Assembly (NCBI RefSeq): GCF_030272615.1
Contig: NC_081415.1
Coordinates: 105,909,796-105,973,795 of the forward strand
Direction of reading: 5' to 3'
Source of the DNA: Cryptomeria japonica
Lineage: Eukaryota > Streptophyta > Pinopsida > Cupressales > Cupressaceae
Length of the DNA: 64,000 nt
Below the pieces are notes generated by a model. That model had not been told where the DNA came from, searched no databases, and was given only the letters and a program-made list of their open reading frames with translations. Position numbers and translations under genes: made by a program. Every line of letters begins with the position of its first letter. The stretch's first letter is position 1. Positions 20,860 to 30,992 of the stretch are shown piece after piece.

Positions 20860-22614
20860 GGAGGTGGTGCCTTATGGAGCTGCCTTTATGGTAACCTTAC
20901 CGCGATGCATAACAACATTGCAATTTGAGTGGGGATTTTTGAAGGTTATAGTTGCAACTTGTTCACTGGCATCATACAGATGATTTACAGTGTAATTATA
21001 TGCAGCCTGTGTGTAATCTGTGGTATCAGTGCCTCGCCTGGAAGTGGAAGGACACCTTTGATCTTGTGATGGAAGTGGATTTTTGAACATCAGATGATCA
21101 TTATTTGTTGTTTTTGGGTCATGTCCTTCAATTTCAATTTCTCCTCGGTCAATAAGATCTTGAATAAGATCTTTTAATCGGTGACAATTACTTGTCTTGT
21201 GTCCTCTTCCTTGGTGGAAATCACAGTGTTCAGTATCCCTCCACCATGCAGGTTTGACCTGAGGTTCATAGTTTGATGTTTTAGGGAGAGTGACCAAATT
21301 TTGAGAAATGATTTGTCGCAATACTATTTCAATGGGTTCCCCTAAGGGAGTGTATGTGCGTTTTTGTTTTTGCTGACGAGGTCTTGGTTTATTGTGAGAT
21401 GTGATGCAACCTTGATTGGAAGGAACATTTGTGTTGTTCTGAGGTGGAGGATTTTGTCCTGCAAACCGAACCACAGGTTGTGCATTTTGTATAGTCCTGG
21501 CATCCACAACCCCATCGGTGACGATATTCTTGTTTTTGTTCTAGAAGCTTGGTTTATCACTATTGAAGTGTGGACGAGGACCATCCTTTGGTTCATTATA
21601 GATTTTGATGAGTCCTTTCTTGATAAGTGCCCTTTCACATTTCAAACCCTTGGTGATCATATCATTAAAAGAGTCAGTGTCTTTGACATCCAGGTGAAAT
21701 TCCATTTCTTTGTTTAAGTTGGAAATGAATATTTCCACTAGTTCTCATTTAGGTAACTGAAGAGAATGTCTGCTAGACATTTGATGCCATCGTTGTAGGA
21801 ATACAGAGAATAGTTCACCTGGTTTTTGTTTGGTGTTGCACAGATCAGCCATAGTGATGTCGCGTTCAATGTTATGAGAGTAATGAGCTAGGAACTTCTG
21901 GATGAGTTCCTCAAATGTTCTAATGCCACCTGATAGTCGGGAAAACCATGATGTGGTTGTTCCTCCCAAGCTTTGGGGAAAAAGGTGCATTAGGTAGGTG
22001 TCTTCATATGCCACTTCAAGACAAGTGGAATGAAATTCTCTGACATGATCACGGGGATCTCCCTTTCCTCTATATTTTTCGAATTTGGGTGTTTCGAATC
22101 CTCGTGGAAAGGGTGGCATATAAAGATTCCTATCAAAAGGATAGGGACAGATGTCATTGAGTGAGAATTGGTTAGTCTTGACATCACTATGAAGTTGTTG
22201 GGCGAGATTCTCGACTTGTTGCCACAACATCTCCATTTCATTTGGAGGAGGAGGTGGTGCGTTACCTCGAGGAATGTTATATCTGATGGGATCTCTACCT
22301 CTTTCCTCTTCATGGTGACTTTGTCTTTCTGATGCTTGTCTTAATTGGGCAAGATCAAAGTCAGAGGGGAGTTTTGCTCCTTCTTGAGCGAGCTTTAAAA
22401 AGTGAGCATCCGCATTGCTCTTCAGTATTTCGTCAAAAAGTCTATTAAAGAGAGGGTTATGTTGGGCCCTTTCTATTGTTGTAGGGGTAGGAGTACTTGG
22501 GTTTTCGTCATTCGCATTTCCTCCAAGTGCTTCTTGAAATTCATTGAGATTTTCCTCTTCTTCTTCTTCCATTTCTATTTCTCATTGCCTTGACCATGAT
22601 CGGGTTTGAGCCAT
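20860..22614 (-). pseudogene. Tat element gag
   Basis: Frame starts at the ATG at 22614 (M-A-Q-T-R-S-W-S-R-Q then TGA). It continues through a Glu-rich N-terminus and the capsid-like retrotransposon gag domain, with FETPKFEKYRGKGDPRDHV, TTTSWFSRL, YSHNIERDITMADL and KPGELFSVFLQRWHQM. A nucleocapsid-type knuckle CDFHQGRGHKTSNC (about 21230) follows a basic, Gln-rich region. Gag forms the particle and binds the RNA. Stops after L-P-K (21742), P-S-F (21541) and A-A-P (20872) are single-base nonsense changes. All segments share the frame of pol, so no gag-pol frameshift is needed. Confidence 0.9.
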
Positions 22615-25276
22615 TTTTCTTACAAGATTTTGTTGAAGTTGAGTGAAGATGATGATGAGTTGTTGATGAAATGAAATATTGATGGTTGGTGATTTGTGTT
22701 GCATGTGGATCTCTAGCACTTTTAAGGTAGATGTAACCAAAATTTCTTCTTTGAATTTGCTTGTTTTGTTTTGATAAAATTTGATGTGATAAGGTGTAGA
22801 GCAATCTGAGATGTGTTACAGATTGAACTACCTAGTAATGAGAGGATTCACTCATGAACTAGTTTTAACCTACGTAGATGTGTCTCTTAGGATGAGCTTA
22901 TCGTAGATGTAGAAACAATCTAAAAAGTGATGTGATGTGTTTGATTCAAGCAATATCTAAAAGAGAACTTGGGACAAGAACCTCTTAATGTTTTGAGAGT
23001 TGGAATGGATTGATGATGAAGTGATGATGGATGAATAAGATGATGGATGGAATGTTTTCAACTTCAATAAAAACTTTGTGTCACAAATGGGACAAACTCT
23101 ACCTCTTCTCTTTCGGGTGTTGGGGGTATTTCTCAAGCTGTGTTGTATGTGATATAGACGTTTGGGAAAAAGTTGGGATTAATCTTACCTCCTTGGTTTT
23201 TGTGATAACTCAGAGCTCTATATTGCATAAAAGCTCTGCGGTTCAATGATTCTGAATCAAATTCGTTTGTTTTGCCTTGAAGGTAGAGACGCATGTGACG
23301 CAAAAAGACTCTATGTGAGACAAATATTTGTCTATTTATATAGAAGAATTTCCTCCTTTTGATCCAAGCCTTTGAGTGTAATGGTCTTCTTTTCAAGTTG
23401 ATATTCTGATGACGCTTCTTCTTTCGCAAGATGTGAAGAATGGTCATAAAGTTTTAATACTTTTGTTGTTTGCACTTTGTTTTTGATGTGTTTGGTTGGA
23501 TGAATACTTTTTTTTTGGAAGTGATTTTCTTTGGATGTTTCTTTGACAAGAAAACAAAGCAAGCACATAAACACAAAAATGTTGCCTCAAAGGCATAAAT
23601 GAGTATGGGTCTAGATCAACCCAATCCTTAGACTTTTATATGACCCTTCCTTTAGATGTATTTTAAGGTGTATTTCCAAAGCCTGAAGTTGGCTCAATTT
23701 GCACTTGGTCTTTTAAAACAAACACACTTCAAACACTTTTTATCCCTAAGGTCAAATGGCTAGTTGTGATAAATTTAGCCCACATCTTGATATTTCTTTG
23801 ACTTTGGTACTACATACCTTATGAATCCCACCTTGGCAGGTAAGGATGTGATATACTAAGTCTTGCACGAGCATAACAAATAGATGATCCCTATGATGGG
23901 GCAGTCACCACTTTTATCAAGCCACAAGTGACTTTTCAAAAAGCTATGTTTCTACTCAAGGAAATATGTATGGTGAGTATCTTGGGAGCAAAACCATCTA
24001 TGCTTTTGCACTAAATTATATCACAAATATCCTCAATCAATAGAATGGGTGGGCTACTACTTAAAGGTGTTTAGTCATGTTCGATGTTTTTGGACATAAG
24101 TTCATTCTGCAGTGACTCACTTAAGAGCCTTGTAACTAGTGGTGGGTCCCATTTGTCCTTTCGGCCAGTTACACTGTAGGAACAACTATACCCAAGGCTA
24201 CAGCTTTCGCTCTCACCTGATTTCTATAGCGGCTCGAAGGATTTACCGCGCGAGGTCGTTCCCAAGAGTGATGTGTCTCTTGGCAGGCCTCTCTTAAAAA
24301 GATAAAATTTTGAGTGTTACTAACACTTTTCTCTTGCACCTAGGACCACGAAAGCCAAGGGAGAGGATAGTGTGTGTTAGAAGTAGGACCACTCGACCGA
24401 CTTTTTGCACAAGAAAAACACTTGTTCTTTTTAATCTGCCATTGCAATGTGATCTAACTATTCGGAGATGTTGCTCCAATAGTCATGGTGTTCTTTTTAA
24501 CTTCAATGGCAAAATGTGTTGTAATCTAGAAATTGGAAATCCTGGTCAACTAAATTTGAAGCACGTATAAAGAAAGATCGCTTTGCCAAAAAAAAGTTTT
24601 TAAACAAGTTGATTGTGTATTTTATGTGCACCAAAAATAGAAGTGTGGATTGTAAATTCTTTTGATGCCAGAAAAATAGAAGTGTTGATTTTAATCCCCA
24701 AATGAAGTGTGTTTCCTAACTTGCAAGAAAACAAATGTTTGTTTTGTTCAGTTTTAACGCACCAAAGATAAGTGACCCTAACTAGAAAGCAAGGAAATTT
24801 TCTTTGTTCAAGTTTTAAAGCACCAAAAAGAAAGTTTGTGATTTTTAATGGTGAGTTTTAAACCTACACAAACAACAACTGGTTAGTAAAATCCATGTTT
24901 GGGGGGGGCTTCCACAAGCCTAAAAACTTTCACTTTTTCGGTTGCAAGGCCCTTTGTACAACATTCTGTTACAATAGCGCTAGTCTGTGTTTGAACAGAG
25001 GCGTTATTTAACACAAACGCGCTAAAAGAAAAGAAAAACAAAGAAGGCAAAAGCGCTGAAACAGGGTGAATAGTGCCAAAACAATGTCAAACGCACCAAA
25101 ACAGTATCAAAAGCGCTAAAATTGATACAATAGTGCTATTGTAAGAACAATAGCGCTAAAACCATAAGTATCGATAGCGCTAGAACGAGTTCAATAGTTC
25201 CAAAGTGCAACCTGTGTGACATTTTCAACATTCAAACATGTTATTAGTTAAAAAAATAATATTTTTTTTGGTGTTT
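22615..25276 (-). other. Long untranslated leader of the Tat element
   Basis: About 2.7 kb between the PBS and the gag start. It contains no supported frame. It is T-rich in plus reading, has a G run at about 24900 and ends near the PBS in the GCGCT-motif cluster. Such long leaders are usual in large Tat elements. Confidence 0.7.
24970..25205 (-). repeat. GCGCT-motif cluster beside the PBS
   Basis: In plus reading there are five AGCGCT cores (about 24976, 25047, 25108, 25143, 25172) among more degenerate copies, usually as CAATAGCGCTA or AAAAGCGCTAAAA. On the minus strand one copy reads TAGCGCTATTGTTCTTAC, sharing GCGCTATTGTTCTT with a plus-strand copy near 10180. The spacing is irregular, about 20-40 bp. 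Confidence 0.75.
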
Positions 25277-25297
25277 GGATTCACGTCGGGCTCACCA
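25277..25297 (-). other. Primer-binding site resembling tRNA-Trp
   Basis: Plus strand GGATTCACGTCGGGCTCACC followed by A. From memory the plant tRNA-Trp 3' end is GATTCACGTCGGGTTCA plus CCA, so this is a match with one mismatch. It lies 5 bp inside the LTR terminus at 25303. Confidence 0.75.
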
Positions 25298-25302
25298 AAT
25301 CA

Positions 25303-26675
25303 TGCTCTATGAAATGGACAAGGTTAGCAAATGACAAATGACACAAGACACCAGAAAATCATTAGTGTTAGTCAATAAAAAAATAATCTAAACAGGCATA
25401 TCAAAAGAGATACTAAAATCATGCTAATATATCTAACAAATGAAACAAAGATAATAAGGCATCTTCAAATGCCTCTTAGTATGCTCTTAGCTCCTTCTCC
25501 CTTGTTCCTCTCCTCTCCAAGTTCCAAAATAGTGTAGCTCTCAGCAGCTTTTTGCACTATGGATGCTTATGGAGGATTGAGATTTGAGTATTTTGCTCTA
25601 AATGTAAAATGAAAAGCTAAAATACTAGATGATATTAAAATGATTGATTTTAACCCAAAATAACAAGATTTTAGTTTGCTATGCTAAATGCTCTCTAAAA
25701 TGCCTATAGGTTAAATGCATACAAGTTTTTCAGGATCTGGATTATGAAGAAATGGGCTCTATTTATAGGGAAAATGGAGCAATGGATGGTTGAGATTGAG
25801 CAATCTCAACAAGGGTCAAGATTGAATGAATTCAAGTCTATGTGAGGGCTTTAACCCAATCCTAGGATGACAAGTGTCAATGTGAGATAGGTTGAGAGGG
25901 GAGGGAATAAGCATTCAATGCTTGATATGACCTTGGGAGTTAAAGTCAAGGTTAGTTGAATGAATAAACTCTTTATTTAAAGAATAAAGCTTTTATCCAA
26001 TGGATAAACTCTTGTGCAAATGTAAAAAGGATAAATATGGTCAAAACAATAAATGTTTGGGGAGACAAGTTTGAAATAACCATAAATGGTTATGTAAGAG
26101 CCATAAATGGTCATGTAAGAGCCATTAGTGGTCTTGGAAGACTTTGGGGGTTAATTTGTTGAACACACAAAGCATTAAATGCTTTTCAAAGACTTTTGAA
26201 GTCTTTGAGAAGTGACTCCATTTTGCTTAGGAATGTGACAATAATTAGGGGATGGATTAGGCTAATTAGGAAGGGGTTAGAAGAATCTAGAAGGGGATTT
26301 AGGAATGTAATTGGATTTGGTGGGTGAGGGAAAATAGGATTTTATTAAAATAAAAATTCATTTATTTCAATAAATGTGTGCAAGTTGCATTTGTAGGAAA
26401 ATGCAAGTGGGGGGGGATAATGATTTAAACAAATGTTTTATTCAAAAGAGGAAAAGGGGGATTTAATTAAATAAATAGATTTTATTTATTTAATTGATTT
26501 GAATTTGGTTTAATGAATTAATTAAAATAAATTGAATAATTTATTTAATTAATAGGAGAATGTTTGGAGATGAATTAATTAAATATTAATTTAATTAACT
26601 GATGGCTAGTGGATTTTTAATCAAATAAATAGCGAATATTTATTTAATTAAGCTGGACAAATTTGTGTGACTACA
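25303..26675 (-). repeat. 5' LTR of the Tat element
   Basis: 1,373 bp, TGCTCT to GACTACA in plus reading. It keeps the 52-bp segment near 26600-26650 missing from the other LTR. In sense orientation it starts TGTAGTCACAC and ends AGAGCA. Confidence 0.95.
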
Positions 26676-27616
26676 AAAACTATAGTTCTTTGATGATGTT
26701 TTTCGAAAAACATGCATCGAATTTATTGTGACCTATCTAATTAATGTAGTTTACATTAAATAAATGCTTTTTCTAATTGTAAGGACTGAGGAACCCTGAT
26801 TCATTTCATAAGGTCATGTATTAGTTGATCCTCAAATGTTGCTACATCAGGCTTCAAGGGGATTTTGCTACTAGAAAGCCAAATTATTCCCTTGATCTCA
26901 CCGTGTGCCTCTCTTGAATAGTAACACAACATAGCAATTTCTCATGGGTTTTCGACCATGCAAGCACTTCGTCCCTCTGCTACCTATTGTACCACCCTTG
27001 TAACAATAAATCCCCACCCACAAATTTAAATTAGTAGAAATTTTCTTATGATCTATTTGTTTTCTTAAGAGTGGTATTTTAGACACAATTAAGTGGAGTA
27101 TCAATATGTGATTCTTACCTACAACCTTTCTTTTGCAAGTAGATGCAGACTCACTTAGACATTTTGGGATATTTTGGATTCTTGTTAGTATTGTTTTCAC
27201 TAGAATAGAAATTACAATTCATTGATTGTTTAAATTCTTCCCAAATTAGATGGGGTTGATTGTACATTTTTTAATTATGATAGTAAAATTGGATCATTTA
27301 TCTTTGTTAGAAAATATCATGAATATAGAATGGATTATTTTTATCTTGATTTATGAGTGAGATTTTTTTGTAAATTATTATCTATTAAAAATAGATTTTT
27401 ATGTATTAGTATTTATACAATATACAATGTTTATAGGTTTTTAATAAATTTATATTACCAAACATAAATCAATAAAATGAGTTCTTATAAACAGTTATTC
27501 TTAAATATGAAATTGTTTAATAACCAAAAGAATTTGATAAATAAAAATAAAATAATTATACTAAGAAATAATTATTTTTAAATTATTTAAAAACTGAATT
27601 TTTACTTATTACTATT
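26676..27616. other. Host spacer between two LTR elements
   Basis: No supported gene. From about 27360 to 27600 it holds one copy of a diverged AT-rich repeat (core near 27470-27530) that recurs on the far side of the next element at 35050-35520. Confidence 0.55.
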
Positions 27617-28555
27617 TGTAGACACTTAAAATTAATTAAATCAATATTTAATTAATTTTCTTCTCAGTGTTAATTAAATCTAATTTAATTAATCCTGTCA
27701 CTATTGTCCAATAATTAATTTATCAAATAAATTAATTATTTCCCTATTCTTCTAAAGTCCCACCAATAATTATTTCCTCTAAACCCACATAGTTAATTAA
27801 TTTTAATTCATTAACCTAATCATGTGATTTCTACAAATCACTTTTTCCTAATCCCCACTCAGCCTAATTAATTCCTCTAAAATCTCTCATAATCCCACTT
27901 ATCATTATTCTTCAATTTTAAATTCCCCCACTCATGTCACATCAATCTTGAACCTCTCATTTGAAGAAATTCAAATTTCTTTGAATCCCCCAATGCATCC
28001 TCACTTTGAAATTCAAATTTCTTTCCCCCTCTTTTTCCCAAGGAATTTTATATTCCTTTTTATTTTTGTAATGTATCCTTGATCCATTTCTACTATCTCG
28101 AATCAATTTTAGCCCTTCATATTAAAATCAATCTTGGCCCTCCATTGGCCTCCTCCAATCTATAAATTGGAGCATCTTTCCTTCTCAAATCAAGGAGTCT
28201 TCCATTCTTCTATCATCATGCTGCTAATTTCTCCTCTCATCTCCCTCTATCACATTTTTATCATTTTCTCATAGTCCTTTGTCAAATCCTTGTTATCCAT
28301 ATCCATCTATCCTTGATCCAAATCCAAATCCTTAATCCATCTATCTTCTTGAGTATTCGAGAGCAATCCACATCTAGAATTAGAAAAGAGAAAATCAAGT
28401 GGAGCATCAAAGGGGTGCCTTCACTTCATCAAGTTCAATCTGAGGGAGAAGACAAGTTTGTGAAGCTATACTTGGTTTTTGTGTTTTGAATTCTTTTATG
28501 CTTATTGTTTGATAATCTAACCATTTCATCCCCTCACTCACTTTGCCTCTCTCCA
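27617..28555 (+). repeat. 5' LTR of the LARD-like element
   Basis: 939 bp matching 34045-35001. It lacks a segment of about 44 bp (AAGTCCATCAACATAATTAA and following bases in the other copy) near its start. It contains CTCCAATCTATAAATTGGAG, a short palindrome around a TATA-like TATAAAT (about 28154-28173), probably the core promoter. Confidence 0.93.
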
Positions 28556-28558
28556 TTT

Positions 28559-28576
28559 TGGCACGCCCGATAGGAC
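28559..28576 (+). other. Primer-binding site of the LARD-like element
   Basis: TGGCACGCCCGATAGGAC begins 3 bp after the LTR end. It starts with TGG as expected for pairing with a tRNA CCA end. I could not assign the tRNA. Confidence 0.6.
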
Positions 28577-30992
28577 CCATGTCCCTAATTTAATGATTTT
28601 TGTGAAGTTTTTGTAAGTTTTTAGTCGCAGGTATCGAATTAATACGAGTGACTAAACTTTGGTGTGAGCAATATGGTTTCAGAGCAGGCGATACAGTCTT
28701 CAATGCATGTGCGCGTGCTTCATCACGTATGATTCAAATTCAAATTTTCCTAACTCGCCTTTTTTGCAGTCCTGTTAATTAGCGCAAGCGCTTTTGGAAT
28801 AGCACATCCACCCATGACCCATCTCTACTTACTTTTCCGTTCATATTTGTAGTCATCTATTTTTCTTCCTTTTAATTAGTTATTTAAAAAACACATAAAA
28901 AGGAAATAACTTAAAAAAAAATTAAAAAATTAGTTCATCTAGTGTTTTATTTTTACAAATGTCGCTTTAGCGTGAGCACTCTGTGAATAGAGCGAGTGCT
29001 TTTAAAACATCCCACTTATTTTTAAAAGTTTGAATATTCAAATTTGGTCGTAACTGCTAACCTTTTTTTGATTCCAGCACGAGCGCATGCGCTTCGACGT
29101 GACTAGCAACAGAACAACCCGACTGCTTGCAGGTATAATCTTTTTTTTTAGGAATTTTTAAATTTTCTATATTTTTGGTTTTCTTCTCTTAGACCTTAGT
29201 ATAGCACATACGCAGGCATTTTGGCACCCACGTAGGCACTTCAGTGCGACTATCTACAGAGCAACGCGAGCCCTATGTCTGTAGAATTTTGTGTATTGAC
29301 GAGATTTTTGAGTTTTGCAGGCTTTGTCCGAGTGGTCGAAGACATGATTTGAGACTACTAATTTGTTTTCTTGCAAGACGTTATGTAGAAGATGAAATTT
29401 TCACTAGGTTAGTCTTATTTGTGATTTTCTAGATAGATAACACTTGGGATTTTTTTAGCTTAAAATTAACCACTTGCTTCTATGCCTTATTGTATCTTAT
29501 TTTCATTTTTTTTGCTTGCATGCTATTTTTACCCTTAGCGGGCCCGCCCTCCCGATTCACTTGGTACACTAGCACAGACATTGGTGAGAGGGGAACGATC
29601 CAAGTGAGTACGGGTAAAACCCAAGAATTCCAACTCACTATAATAAATAGGCCTCTTGGGATGAAAATCTTGGAGGACGGAGCTATCTGAGAGTTTACTA
29701 TCATATCAAGCATTTTGTAGGGCCTTCAGGTCTCAATCATGCTTGCAGGACTACATCTTTCTTGGTACTTTATTGGGGTATAGTCCTCAATCTCACTTGC
29801 GCGACTACAAAGTGTACTCTTTGAACGGAAACCTTTACTAAGAGATTTAGGATTAGAAGCCACCCGGTTCACCTCTGGAAGGTGGATAATCTTTATGCAA
29901 GGGAGATAGTAACTCCCCCAAGAGACTTTCCATTTTGTGCCCCCATTAGTGTTTGGAGTCGGCTAATACGACATTGAGAATCCATTGCATGAGACTCGTC
30001 GGTCGTACTCTGATTAGCTATTGGGTGTGTACGTGAGTCAGCAAGCAAAGGTTTTCCTCCTCAACCAACTTCCTAGGATAGCACGTCATGTTTGAATTCT
30101 CTATTTACGTCAATGGCCAATATGTATTCATTATTTAATATCTCTTCCCAAGTCCATCCTTCCTCGAACCAATCAATCCTCCCTCTTTCCAAATTCCATC
30201 TTGTCATTGTCAAATCCTTGATCCATTTCCATCTATCCAAGCAATTCTCCAATCCCCAATCCACTTTCATCCATCCAAACAATCATCCTTCCTCAACCAA
30301 CATTTGTGTCCAAATCATTCATCTGACTTTGGGTAGCCTTCCACTTTCTTCTTCCTATTATCTATCCATCCTTCCATTATCATTCACCTTCTAATCCAGT
30401 TAAATCTCCAAAATTCCAATCAATCAATCAATCCATCTTTCTAATCGAGTAATCCAATCACCCATCAATCAATCATCCAATCCTTTAATCCAATCATCCT
30501 CCAATCAATCATCAACCCTAATCCAAGGTCAATACCTTGTGAGAGTTTTATTTAGATCTTTATTTTAAATTAAATTAATCATCTTGGCTTGTGAGCTTAG
30601 GAAATAATCTCCCCCAAGCATATTTTCTCAATCCTTTTGTGGTCGATCCAGATCACTATCCTTTTATCTCCTCTTTGCTTAGGGTCATAAGTCTTTCCTT
30701 AGTAGATGGAGATTTGATTAATCTTCATTAGGTCCAAATTTTACCATACCTTGGTCGTCACCTAGGTTTGTGGTCTTTATCATCAATCCTCCACCCGAAA
30801 TCCTAATCTAAGGACTAGGGTGAAATATTCATCAATACTCGACCAAGCCATCAACCAATCTAATCCAATCAAATCCAATCCATCATCATTCAAAGCTAAG
30901 TCCTAATCCTCATCTTCATTTAAAATCATCTTCATCATCTTTCTCCTCCAAAACATATTCATCCAATTCCAATATAGTCCTTCATTCTCAAT
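28577..30992 (+). other. Leader region of the LARD-like element
   Basis: No long frame. Between 28780 and 29250 there are repeated GCGC-containing motifs (TAGCGCAAGCGCTTTT, CGAGCGCATGCGCTTCG, GAGCGAGTGCTTTT) similar to the clusters in the Tat element. The stretch 29530-29700 is GC-richer (GCGGGCCCGCC at 29540) and may be structured. Confidence 0.5.

Larger units (their letters stand above)
8133..26675 (-). mobile_element. Ty3/gypsy Tat-lineage retrotransposon carrying an antisense PMD gene
   Basis: An 18.5-kb element on the minus strand with direct repeats 8133-9453 and 25303-26675 that read TG...CA. The PBS lies 5 bp inside the right LTR and a purine-rich tract abuts the left LTR. Gag-pol occupies 22614-15358 in one frame and contains RT, an RNase H and a second RNase H domain (LYFDGSYTRCGSGAG) before integrase. 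The paired RNase H domains mark the plant Tat lineage (Ogre, Retand, Grande relatives). Tat elements often carry an extra ORF, sometimes antisense, between pol and the 3' LTR. Here that slot holds a plant mobile domain gene on the plus strand. No convincing target duplication was found (ACTGA at left, AAAAC at right). Confidence 0.93.

Noticed and set aside
15358-22614. Integrated pararetrovirus (caulimovirid)
   Set aside because: Flanking LTRs, an integrase and gypsy-type domain order identify a Ty3/gypsy element. No movement protein is seen.
8128-26680. 5-bp target-site duplication for the Tat element
   Set aside because: ACTGA on the left and AAAAC on the right do not match. AAACT occurs near both ends but only if the LTR termini are moved, so I do not claim it.
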